A stretch of 6,131 nt of DNA from Deinococcus sp. (lineage in GTDB: Bacteria > Deinococcota > Deinococci > Deinococcales > Deinococcaceae): positions 1 through 6,131 of the forward strand of contig NZ_JAGLBB010000105.1 of assembly GCF_018260555.1 (NCBI RefSeq). Direction: 5' to 3'. The first letter of the stretch is position 1, and each line of letters begins with the position of its first letter. Made by a program: the position numbers and the translations under genes. Positions 1-5,696 of the stretch are shown here, one piece after another. Below the pieces are notes generated by a model, which was given only the letters and a program-made list of their open reading frames with translations, was not told where the DNA came from and did not search any database.

Positions 1-58
1 CGCGTTTGGACGCTGCGAGCGTGGCTGTCACGGCCTCAAGGCGTTTCCTGTCGGGCAT
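1..58 (-). CDS. Possible 5' end of a divergent gene, cut by the left edge
   Basis: Reading leftward from an ATG whose complement is CAT at 56-58, the minus strand is open to the edge and gives 19 residues: MPDRKRLEAVTATLAASKR. This is a plausible start for a cytoplasmic protein: charged first residues, then an Ala/Thr/Leu-rich stretch. About 14 of 19 third positions are G or C, as expected for a gene in this genome. Upstream on that strand there is only a weak GGA before the ATG, which is common in lineages with leaderless messages. It would be transcribed away from the BTAD regulator, making 59-231 a divergent promoter region. The fragment is too short to assign to a family, and chance openness over 58 bases is quite possible. 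Confidence 0.3.
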   Translation of the reverse strand, partial: MPDRKRLEAVTATLAASKR

Positions 59-231
59 AGTTCCAGCCAACTACCGGACAAGGCTAGGCTCCCCCCGGTT
101 TGGTCCCGTTTAGGAAACGGTTTGGCGCGTCCAGAACGGCAAAAATGACATGGACTCATCGGATTTTCAGCGAGACGGGTGGCTGGTCATTTCTGCGCCA
201 CGTCCTTCTGTTCCTGACCTATCCTGGGGCT
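59..231. promoter_or_regulatory. Probable control region upstream of the BTAD regulator
   Basis: This stretch lies between the possible leftward ORF and the preferred start of the regulator. It holds the phased repeat cluster at 95-125 and a TANNNT-type -10 candidate (TATCCT, 220-225) six bases before the ATG at 232. In Deinococcus a TANNNT box about 6-7 bases before a start codon commonly marks leaderless transcription. No good -35 hexamer stands at the right distance, so the promoter call is weak. Positions 100-231 also stay open in the regulator's frame, and 145-231 could be its N-terminus. However, G+C at third positions is 18/29 there against 23/29 in the next 29 codons, which argues mildly for non-coding DNA. 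Confidence 0.35.
95..125. promoter_or_regulatory. Three phased CGKTTWGG-like repeats plus an inverted repeat
   Basis: CGGTTTGG occurs exactly at 96-103 and again at 118-125. Between them CCGTTTAGG (106-114) is a near copy. Aligned on their GTTT cores (98, 108, 120), the three lie 10 and 12 bases apart, about one helical turn each. CCGTTT (106-111) and AAACGG (115-120) also form a perfect six-base inverted repeat around AGG. A fourth partial copy, CGTTTGG, is at 3-9. SARP/BTAD-type regulators are known to bind short direct repeats at about 11-base spacing, so an autoregulatory operator for the downstream gene is a reasonable guess. That role is inference; only the repeats are seen. Confidence 0.4.
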
Positions 232-2136
232 ATGGCTCAGGCTCTCCTCAAGGCCGTCATGGCCGGTGAGTACCGGCAGGGCGTTCAGCTCTTCGAGGCC
301 CTGAAACGGCCGGGCGCACACGACTTCCGCTGGGGTGGTGTCTGCCACCTCCACCTGAGCGATGTGTTGAAGGCCCGCCGCTTGCTCCTGACGGCGGTGG
401 CGAAGGGAGATCAGGCGGCGCGCGTGGACCTGGCAACTTGCTTGCGGTTCGAGGGAGAGTTCGCTGCTGCACGCGCGCAGCTTGATGCACTGGACGTGAA
501 TCAGATGGCGGCAAGAGATGCCGCCCTGGCTCTGCGGGAAGCGGCCATTCTGGAGCAGCAGTGCGGAGAAGTCGCCCGAGCCGCCGCGCTGCTTGATGAA
601 GCCTGGAGTCACGCGGTCGGTGCCAGTCCGCTGGTGCAGTCAGCGGTGGCCCAGTCCATCGCCCTGGTCGCCGCGCATCAGGGGAACGACATGAAGGCTG
701 GGGCATACCTCCAGTTCGCGGAGGAACACGCCAACGCCATGCGCCGGGTGTATGTCCTCTTGGCCCGGGCTGCCAGTGCCACCCATCTCGGGAAGTTCGG
801 TGACGCAGAGCAGGCGCTGAACGCTGCTGGGAAGCACGGCACAAGCTGTCCCCTGGCCGCCGCATTGCTGTCCTACCGCTGGGGAATGTGGTCCTACGCT
901 CAGGGCCAATCGCAACAGGCACGCGAGGCATTCGGGCGAGCGATTCGTCTGGCGCATGGGCAGCAACAACCCGAAACCGAGTTCTACGCACAACTTGGAT
1001 TGACCGCGATTGCTACTGCCGTGGGTGACGAGGTGGCAGAACGCAGTAGCCTGGCACGGGCAAAGGCACTGGTGAAAACTCCCCGATCACAGGCTTATCT
1101 GGATTGGCGTCTGGGGGCAGCGCTGGTCCGTCACGCTGATCCCCATGGCCTCGAACGGCTAGACGCAGCTTTAGGGTATTTCCAGGCCAGCGGGTGTGCC
1201 CGTGAGGTGGTCTGGGTTTTGTTGCATCTGACGGAAGCACACGCCCTTCTCGACTCACCCACGGCCGCGCGCGAGGCTTTACGCGAGGCGGCAGACGCTC
1301 ACGTCATGCTGGGCGGCCAACAGCACCTGACCGCCCAGCTGAGTGGGCTGGCGCGTACGCGCCAGCTCCTCGACACGCTGGCAGCACACGAATACGAACG
1401 GGTGTTGTGCGGACCTCCCGGACCAACCATCCCCGTCGCTGAGGTCACCCTGGTGACCCTGGGAAGTCCGGCGATCCTCGTCAACGGTCAACGTGTCCGG
1501 CTCCAGATGAAGAAGTTCGTCGAGGTCCTCGCCTTCCTGCTCCAGCAGAAGGAGACCACGCTGGGGACTTTGCAGACGGAAGTCTTCAGCGATGTCCCCC
1601 CTGTACGCTCCAAGAACTACATCCATCAGGTGCGCCACGAACTCAAGCGGCTGGTGCCCGGACTCTCTGTGCCTTACGACACCACGACCCAGACGTACCG
1701 GGTTCACTGTGGGGGGGTACACCTAACGTGGGACTGGCAGCAGGCGCAGGATGCCTTGCTGAGTTCAGAGCGGGATGTCATGCTGACGGCTAACCTCAAT
1801 GTTAGAAATTTCCTACAGGACTCGGACAGCGAATGGGTGGAGACGGAGCGTGAGCGCATGAGCCGCTGGATCGTTCGGGTCGGTCTGGAAACGATGGATG
1901 CTTGGTACAGCGCAGGCGACTACGCCAAGTGCGTCAAGCTCGCCCAGAGACTCATCGAGATCGACCCGCTTGACGAGTGGCTGCATGACTTCCTGATTCG
2001 CGCGACGGCGCAGGTGAGCGGTGTCAGTGCTGCGCGAGCGATCTACTGGGAGAGTCGGACCCTCTTTGCCCGCGAGCTCGGGCATATTCCACCTCTGCTG
2101 GACACACTGGCTCAGCAGCTCCAACAGTCACACTGA
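232..2136 (+). CDS. TPR / winged-helix / BTAD transcriptional regulator
   Basis: With ATG at 232 the product is 634 aa, cytoplasmic, with no signal peptide or membrane segment. Residues 1-390 are almost all short amphipathic helices rich in Ala, Leu and Gln, typical of TPR-like arrays that bind a partner or ligand. Residues 405-492 look like an OmpR/PhoB-type winged helix: a TLGSPAILVNG strand pair, a helical core (MKKFVEVLAFLL), a recognition-helix region around YIHQVRHELKRL, and a wing ending in TYRVH. Residues 505-630 match the bacterial transcriptional activator domain of SARP/AfsR proteins, including GDYAKCVKLAQRLIEIDPLDEWLH and a closing ARELGHIPP like the usual ELG-x-x-P element. The order differs from classical SARPs, where the DNA-binding and BTAD parts come first. 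Start choice: 145 (663 aa) and TTG 100 (678 aa) are in frame, but 232 has a -10-like box at leaderless spacing and better codon use after it. Targets are unknown; it may control itself through the repeats at 95-125. Class is confident, start is not. Confidence 0.85.
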   Translation: MAQALLKAVMAGEYRQGVQLFEALKRPGAHDFRWGGVCHLHLSDVLKARRLLLTAVAKGDQAARVDLATCLRFEGEFAAARAQLDALDVNQMAARDAALALREAAILEQQCGEVARAAALLDEAWSHAVGASPLVQSAVAQSIALVAAHQGNDMKAGAYLQFAEEHANAMRRVYVLLARAASATHLGKFGDAEQALNAAGKHGTSCPLAAALLSYRWGMWSYAQGQSQQAREAFGRAIRLAHGQQQPETEFYAQLGLTAIATAVGDEVAERSSLARAKALVKTPRSQAYLDWRLGAALVRHADPHGLERLDAALGYFQASGCAREVVWVLLHLTEAHALLDSPTAAREALREAADAHVMLGGQQHLTAQLSGLARTRQLLDTLAAHEYERVLCGPPGPTIPVAEVTLVTLGSPAILVNGQRVRLQMKKFVEVLAFLLQQKETTLGTLQTEVFSDVPPVRSKNYIHQVRHELKRLVPGLSVPYDTTTQTYRVHCGGVHLTWDWQQAQDALLSSERDVMLTANLNVRNFLQDSDSEWVETERERMSRWIVRVGLETMDAWYSAGDYAKCVKLAQRLIEIDPLDEWLHDFLIRATAQVSGVSAARAIYWESRTLFARELGHIPPLLDTLAQQLQQSH

Positions 2137-2226
2137 CACGCTAACCACAATCCCGTTTAAGCAAGGCTTCGTGCTGAACGAGTAAAAACACCGTTATGCC
2201 GGTTCGCCGTTCCATTGCTACCGTGA
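2137..2226. other. Gap after the regulator; no clear gene or terminator
   Basis: The sequence holds a weak imperfect hairpin: GTTTAAGCA (2155-2163) can pair with TGCTGAAC (2172-2179) across an eight-base loop, with a bulge and no T-run after it. It is not a convincing rho-independent terminator. An ATG at 2196 opens a reading frame beginning MPVRRSIATV. It is out of phase with the strong coding signal that starts at 2227, just after the TGA at 2224-2226. Confidence 0.4.
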
Positions 2227-2316
2227 GGCCAGTACAGGGGCGGCACGTGGGTTCCGACGACCTTCCTCACCGCGGAGGGCCAGAAGGTCACCACGCAGGC
2301 CTGCGCCGGCACGTGG
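2227..2316 (+). pseudogene. In-frame coding remnant upstream of the 2317 ORF
   Basis: The frame of the 2317 ORF is open back to 2227, directly after an in-frame TGA at 2224-2226. In these 30 codons 29 third positions are G or C; the overlapping frame used by ATG 2196 gives only about two thirds. That bias is what a real gene of this genome shows, yet the stretch has no ATG, GTG or TTG. It reads GQYRGGTWVPTTFLTAEG and continues smoothly into the downstream ORF. The simplest reading is that the gene lost its N-terminus, either by deletion or by a small frameshift near 2226: joining MPVRRSIATV from ATG 2196 would need one base removed or two added. A rare start codon is the alternative. Confidence 0.5.
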
Positions 2317-2318
2317 GT
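2241..2318 (+). repeat. Pair of 12-base direct repeats, in phase
   Basis: CGGCACGTGGGT is present perfectly at 2241-2252 and at 2307-2318, exactly 66 bases (22 codons) apart. In the coding frame both copies give GTWV (GTWVPTTF and GTWVAVLL). Being in phase, they may be an internal protein repeat; the CACGTG core is also a palindrome. Confidence 0.6.
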
Positions 2319-2913
2319 GGCCGTCCTGCTCCGCCCCGCTCCAGGCATCACCGCCAGAGTCATCAGCCATGAACTGCCGCCCTGCCCGCGCGACCTGACC
2401 AGCGACCGCAAAAAGGGCCGCACCGCCTGGCAGCGCCTGCAAGAGGCGAAGAGTGAAGTGCGGGAGTCATTCCTCCTGACAGGGGATGAGTTTAATATTA
2501 CCCCCCTACTACAATGGTCGCTACCAGAAAACAATGAAAAATCCCTGGGTACTGTAGATTTTCGCACTTCCATCTTCAAGGATGCTCAGACCCCGCAGGA
2601 GCTTCTGTGGAGCCTCAGTCGCGTCGCCAGTACCCACCCGCATCACCGCCGCGAAGCAGTGCAGGAAGGCGCGGCCCGCCTGGTGCAACTGCTCGATGAC
2701 GAAGGATGGGAGCAGCACTACTACCGGGTGCTGTGGCGCGCCACCGAAGCGGAATTCCGCGGGTGCCCGGCCTACGCGCAGCTCGCTGCGGCGCTGCAAC
2801 GCACCCTGATCTCCAAAGCGGAGCTCGGCCTCTTGCGGCCAGGCGCGTGGCTCACGCATCAACTCCGTGAGTGCGGCTGGATGGATAACGTGTACCACGT
2901 GAAGTCTGCGTAG
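2317..2913 (+). CDS. Hypothetical protein, probably 5'-truncated and mosaic
   Basis: I do not recognise a family with confidence. From GTG 2317 the ORF encodes 198 aa, soluble, without signal peptide or membrane segment. Residues 1-45 (AVLLRPAPG, then HELPPCPRDLTSDRKKGR) continue the high-GC coding signal that begins at 2227, so GTG 2317 is probably not the original start; no ribosome site precedes it. Residues 59-87 (2491-2577) have only 11 of 29 third positions G or C, far below the flanks. Residues 88-198 return to normal codon use and form a helical, Trp/Arg-rich region (EGWEQHYYRVLWRATEAEF, then a C-terminal GAWLTHQLRECGWMDNVY). The pattern suggests two gene pieces joined, or a divergent linker between two domains. 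The antisense ORFs across it look like shadows. It may be translated as is, or may be a decaying accessory gene. Confidence 0.5.
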   Translation: MAVLLRPAPGITARVISHELPPCPRDLTSDRKKGRTAWQRLQEAKSEVRESFLLTGDEFNITPLLQWSLPENNEKSLGTVDFRTSIFKDAQTPQELLWSLSRVASTHPHHRREAVQEGAARLVQLLDDEGWEQHYYRVLWRATEAEFRGCPAYAQLAAALQRTLISKAELGLLRPGAWLTHQLRECGWMDNVYHVKSA

Positions 2914-2963
2914 ACCACTGGCCGCAGATGAGCACCCATGCTTGGCTGTGCAATGGAGATTTC

Positions 2964-2970
2964 AGAGGAG
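2964..2970 (+). promoter_or_regulatory. Strong Shine-Dalgarno sequence
   Basis: AGAGGAG lies seven bases before the ATG at 2978. It is the best ribosome binding site I noticed in the window; the larger genes have no comparable one. It points to the mini-ORF 2978-3073 as something that is, or once was, translated. Confidence 0.45.
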
Positions 2971-2977
2971 AATCAAG

Positions 2978-3073
2978 ATGTCGTATTGCGCTGACCAGCT
3001 CCCCCTGTTGCTCCCATCACTTCCCACAGCGAATGGAAAACCTGTCCACAGAAGAATGCGTCTGGCACACTGA
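2978..3073 (+). CDS. Mini-ORF of 31 aa with a strong ribosome site
   Basis: The peptide starts MSYCADQLPLLLPSLPTANG, runs on through a basic stretch (HRRMRLAH), and stops at TGA 3071-3073. It has no recognisable domain; the Leu/Pro-rich middle is too short and proline-broken for a membrane helix. The good AGAGGAG upstream is the main support. It could be a small peptide, a leader, or the surviving 5' end of a disrupted gene such as a transposase. The last would explain a fine ribosome site in front of so short a frame. Codon use is not strongly biased, so chance is also possible. Confidence 0.25.
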   Translation: MSYCADQLPLLLPSLPTANGKPVHRRMRLAH

Positions 3074-3243
3074 GATTCGCAAGTCGACTGGAACCGCATA
3101 GCACCCTCAAACAGGCGGGACCGAGGACGCTGAGGGGAAAACGGCGGCTGTACGGTTTCCAGTCACTCACGGCTCAAAACCTACCGGCGTTCAATCGCCA
3201 GAACCTCACTGGCTGCAACCCCGCTGCGAGGCTCGATTTTCGG

Positions 3244-3261
3244 CGGTGAACGATCCGGTGA
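3244..3261 (+). promoter_or_regulatory. CGGTGA direct repeats before hsdM
   Basis: CGGTGA occurs at 3244-3249 and 3256-3261, 12 bases apart, with a related CGTGAC at 3262-3267. They end about 20 bases before the hsdM ATG, where a promoter or operator would sit. CAGAAT at 3267-3272 is a weak -10 candidate. No Shine-Dalgarno is visible before hsdM, so its message may have little or no leader. A control role is inference. Confidence 0.25.
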
Positions 3262-3281
3262 CGTGACAGAATGCCCGTCAT

Positions 3282-5696
3282 ATGGCCGTCAAGAAGTCTG
3301 ATCTTTATTCCTCCCTGTGGGCCTCCTGCGACGAACTCCGCGGTGGCATGGACGCCAGTCAGTACAAGGACTACGTGCTGTTCATGCTGTTCATCAAGTA
3401 CATCTCCGACAAATACGCCGACAGCGACGACTTTGCGCCGCCAGTGAACATCCCGGCCGGGGCGAGCTTCCGTGACATGGTCGCCTTGAAGGGCAAGAGC
3501 GACATCGGAGACAAAATCAACACACAGGTCATTCAGCCGCTGATCGACAGCAACGCGCGGCTGGCCCGCTCGGACTTTCCTGACTTCAACGACCCGAACA
3601 AGCTGGGCGACGGACAGGAGAAAGTGGACCGCCTGACCAATCTCGTGGCGATCTTCGAGCGGCCTGAGCTGGATTTCTCTCAGAACCGCGCCGAGCACGA
3701 CGATCTTCTTGGCGACGCCTACGAGTACCTGATGCGTCACTTCGCCACTGAGAGCGGCAAGAGCAAGGGCCAGTTCTACACGCCCAGTGAAGTGAGCCGC
3801 ATCATCGCCAAGGTGATCGGGATCTCCCCGAAGAACTCAGTGGCGGGCACCACCGCGTACGATCCGACCTGCGGCTCCGGGTCGCTGCTGCTGAAGGTCG
3901 CCGCGGAAGCTGGGAAGCGCATTACTCTCGAAGGGCAGGAGAAGGACGTCAGCACGGCGGGCCTGGCCCGCATGAACATGATCCTGCACGACTTCCCGAC
4001 CGCGAACGTGCAGAGCGGGAACACCTTGACGAGCCCGAAGTTCAAGGACGGCGAGGCTCTGCGCACCTACGATTACGTGGTCGCCAACCCGCCCTTCTCC
4101 GACAAGGCCTGGAGCACCGGCCTGACGCCCGCCACCGACCCGTTCCAGCGCTTCCCGTGGGGTGAGCCGCCCACCAAGCAGGGCGACTACGCGTACCTCA
4201 TGCACATCATCCGCAGCATGAAGGCCAACGGGAAGGGAGCGTGTATCCTGCCGCACGGCGTGCTGTTCCGTGGGAACGCGGAGGCCGTTATCCGCCGCCA
4301 CCTGGTCGAGTCCGGCATCCTGAAAGGCATCATCGGACTACCCGCCAACCTGTTCTATGGCACGGGCATCCCTGCCTGCATCCTGGTGCTCGACAAGGAG
4401 AACGCGCAGACCCGCCGGGGCATCCTGATGATCGACGCGAGCAAGTCCTTCATCAAGGACGGCCCGAAGAACCGCCTGCGGGAACAGGACATCCACCGCA
4501 TCGTGGACACCTTCCAGAAAGGGCAGGAGGTGCCCCGTTACGCCCGCATGGTGCCGTACAGCGAGATCGCCGACGCCCACAACGACTTCAACCTGAACCT
4601 GCCCCGCTACATCGACAGCAGCGAACCCGAGGACCTGCAGGACATCGGCGGTCACCTGCACGGCGGCATCCCCGAACGGGACATCGACGCGCTCGGCTCC
4701 TACTGGGAAGTCATGCCGGACCTGCGCAGCGCCCTGTTCAGCCCCCTGCGTCCCGGCTACGCCACCCTGACGCCTGCCCTAGACGCCCTGAAGCCCAGCA
4801 TCCTCGACCACGCCGAGTACCAGGCCTTCGTGAGCACCGTGGGTGACCTGTACACCACCTGGAAGGCCGACCACCGCCCCAGGATGCTGAACATCCGAGT
4901 GGGTGACTCCGGTAAGGAGCTGATCGAGGACCTCGGCGAGCACCTGCTGAACACCTTCAGAGCCGCGCCGCTGCTCGACCCGTACGGCGTGTACCAGCAC
5001 CTGATGACGTACTGGCAGGACGTCATGCAGGACGACCTCGACCTGATTACGGCGGACGGCTGGGTAGCCCGGCCGCAGCGCATCCTGGTCAAAGACAAGA
5101 AGGGCAAGACCAAGGACAAAGGCTGGTTCTGCGACCTGCTGCCCAAGCCGTTCATCGTGGCCCGGTACTTCGCGGCCGAACAGGCCGAGCTGGACGCCAA
5201 GCAGGCCGAACTGGACGCCGCCCGCAGCGAACAGGACGAACTGACCGAGGAGCACGGCGGCGAAGAGGGCGTGTTCGGCGAGCTGGAGAAGGTGACCGCC
5301 AAGGACGTGAAGGGCCTGCGCCCCGGCCTGACCACCAACGACGACAACGAGAGCGAACTGGCCGTGGTGGACCACTGGCTGGCGCTGGAGAACCAGATCA
5401 TCTTCCTGAAGAAGAGGGTGAGCGACCTGGACGCTGCCCTGGACCGCAAAGCCCACGACCAGTACGCCAGACTGACCGAGGACGACATCAAATCCCTGGT
5501 GATCGACGACAAGTGGCTGGCGGAACTGGAGCGCCGCCTGCACGCCGAGGTGGACCGGGTGTCGCAGCGCCTGACGGGACGTATCCGGGAACTGGCCCAG
5601 CGGTACGACACGCCCCTGCCGACGCTGGAGGCGCAGGTGAGTGAACTGGCCGCACGGGTGGACGCGCACCTGGCCCGCATGGGAGCGCGGGCGTGA
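3282..5696 (+). CDS. hsdM: Type I restriction-modification methyltransferase subunit M
   Basis: HsdM transfers a methyl group from S-adenosylmethionine to N6 of adenine at the site chosen by HsdS, in an M2S complex that joins HsdR for cleavage. Residues 5-150 form the helical HsdM N-terminal domain (LYSSLWASCDELRGG, then MLFIKYISDKYAD). The methyltransferase core follows: GQFYTP at 163-168, SAM-binding motif I DPTCGSG at 194-200, and catalytic motif IV NPPF at 269-272 in an ANPPFSDK context. All key residues are present. At 804 aa it is much longer than EcoKI HsdM (529 aa). The extra C-terminal part, from about 470, includes a charged helical and coiled-coil section (about 628-800) with a 7-residue tandem repeat; long HsdM proteins of this kind are known. 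ATG 3282 is chosen because the N-terminal domain begins right after it; no Shine-Dalgarno is seen. It overlaps hsdS by GTGA, implying coupled translation. Confidence 0.97.
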   Translation: MAVKKSDLYSSLWASCDELRGGMDASQYKDYVLFMLFIKYISDKYADSDDFAPPVNIPAGASFRDMVALKGKSDIGDKINTQVIQPLIDSNARLARSDFPDFNDPNKLGDGQEKVDRLTNLVAIFERPELDFSQNRAEHDDLLGDAYEYLMRHFATESGKSKGQFYTPSEVSRIIAKVIGISPKNSVAGTTAYDPTCGSGSLLLKVAAEAGKRITLEGQEKDVSTAGLARMNMILHDFPTANVQSGNTLTSPKFKDGEALRTYDYVVANPPFSDKAWSTGLTPATDPFQRFPWGEPPTKQGDYAYLMHIIRSMKANGKGACILPHGVLFRGNAEAVIRRHLVESGILKGIIGLPANLFYGTGIPACILVLDKENAQTRRGILMIDASKSFIKDGPKNRLREQDIHRIVDTFQKGQEVPRYARMVPYSEIADAHNDFNLNLPRYIDSSEPEDLQDIGGHLHGGIPERDIDALGSYWEVMPDLRSALFSPLRPGYATLTPALDALKPSILDHAEYQAFVSTVGDLYTTWKADHRPRMLNIRVGDSGKELIEDLGEHLLNTFRAAPLLDPYGVYQHLMTYWQDVMQDDLDLITADGWVARPQRILVKDKKGKTKDKGWFCDLLPKPFIVARYFAAEQAELDAKQAELDAARSEQDELTEEHGGEEGVFGELEKVTAKDVKGLRPGLTTNDDNESELAVVDHWLALENQIIFLKKRVSDLDAALDRKAHDQYARLTEDDIKSLVIDDKWLAELERRLHAEVDRVSQRLTGRIRELAQRYDTPLPTLEAQVSELAARVDAHLARMGARA
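5181..5222 (+). repeat. 21-base tandem repeat inside hsdM coiled coil
   Basis: Two adjacent 21-base units (5181-5201 and 5202-5222) encode QAELDAK and QAELDAA (residues 634-647). The first 18 bases differ at one silent site (GAG/GAA). This is one heptad duplicated, consistent with coiled-coil growth or slippage; gain or loss of a unit would keep the frame and alter helix length. Confidence 0.7.

Larger units (their letters stand above)
2914..3281. other. Intergenic region before the Type I R-M genes
   Basis: These 368 bases hold no recognised gene. Seen in them are a weak bulged hairpin (2932-2951, no T-run), a mini-ORF with a strong ribosome site (2978-3073), and one frame open without a start codon from 2995 to 3249, whose conceptual product is Arg/Leu-rich and resembles nothing I know. 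Immediately before hsdM is a 12-base-spaced CGGTGA pair. An antisense ORF at 2973-3170 has no support beyond being open. The region may contain remnants of a mobile element, but no terminal inverted repeats or transposase motif are visible. Confidence 0.4.

Noticed and set aside
257..991. Antisense ORF opposite the regulator
   Set aside because: Pro/Arg/Ser-rich low-complexity translation, opposite a well supported TPR/BTAD gene.
2155..2179. Hairpin after the regulator as a terminator
   Set aside because: The stem is short and bulged, the loop is eight bases, and no T-run follows.
2932..2951. Hairpin after the hypothetical ORF as a terminator
   Set aside because: Seven pairs with a two-base bulge and no T-run; weak.
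2973..3170. Minus-strand 65-codon ORF before hsdM
   Set aside because: No recognisable motif, no ribosome site and no codon bias supporting it.
2995..3249. Start-less open frame between the hypothetical ORF and hsdM
   Set aside because: No ATG, GTG or TTG in frame and ordinary composition; openness alone is weak evidence.
2914..3281. Insertion sequence remnant
   Set aside because: No terminal inverted repeats, target duplications or transposase catalytic motifs could be seen; kept only as a possibility.
4757..5680. Long antisense ORFs (307 and 296 codons) opposite hsdM
   Set aside because: They are mirror frames of a GC-rich gene whose plus-strand product is a clear HsdM; their Ser/Arg- and Val/Gln-rich translations are typical of such shadows.
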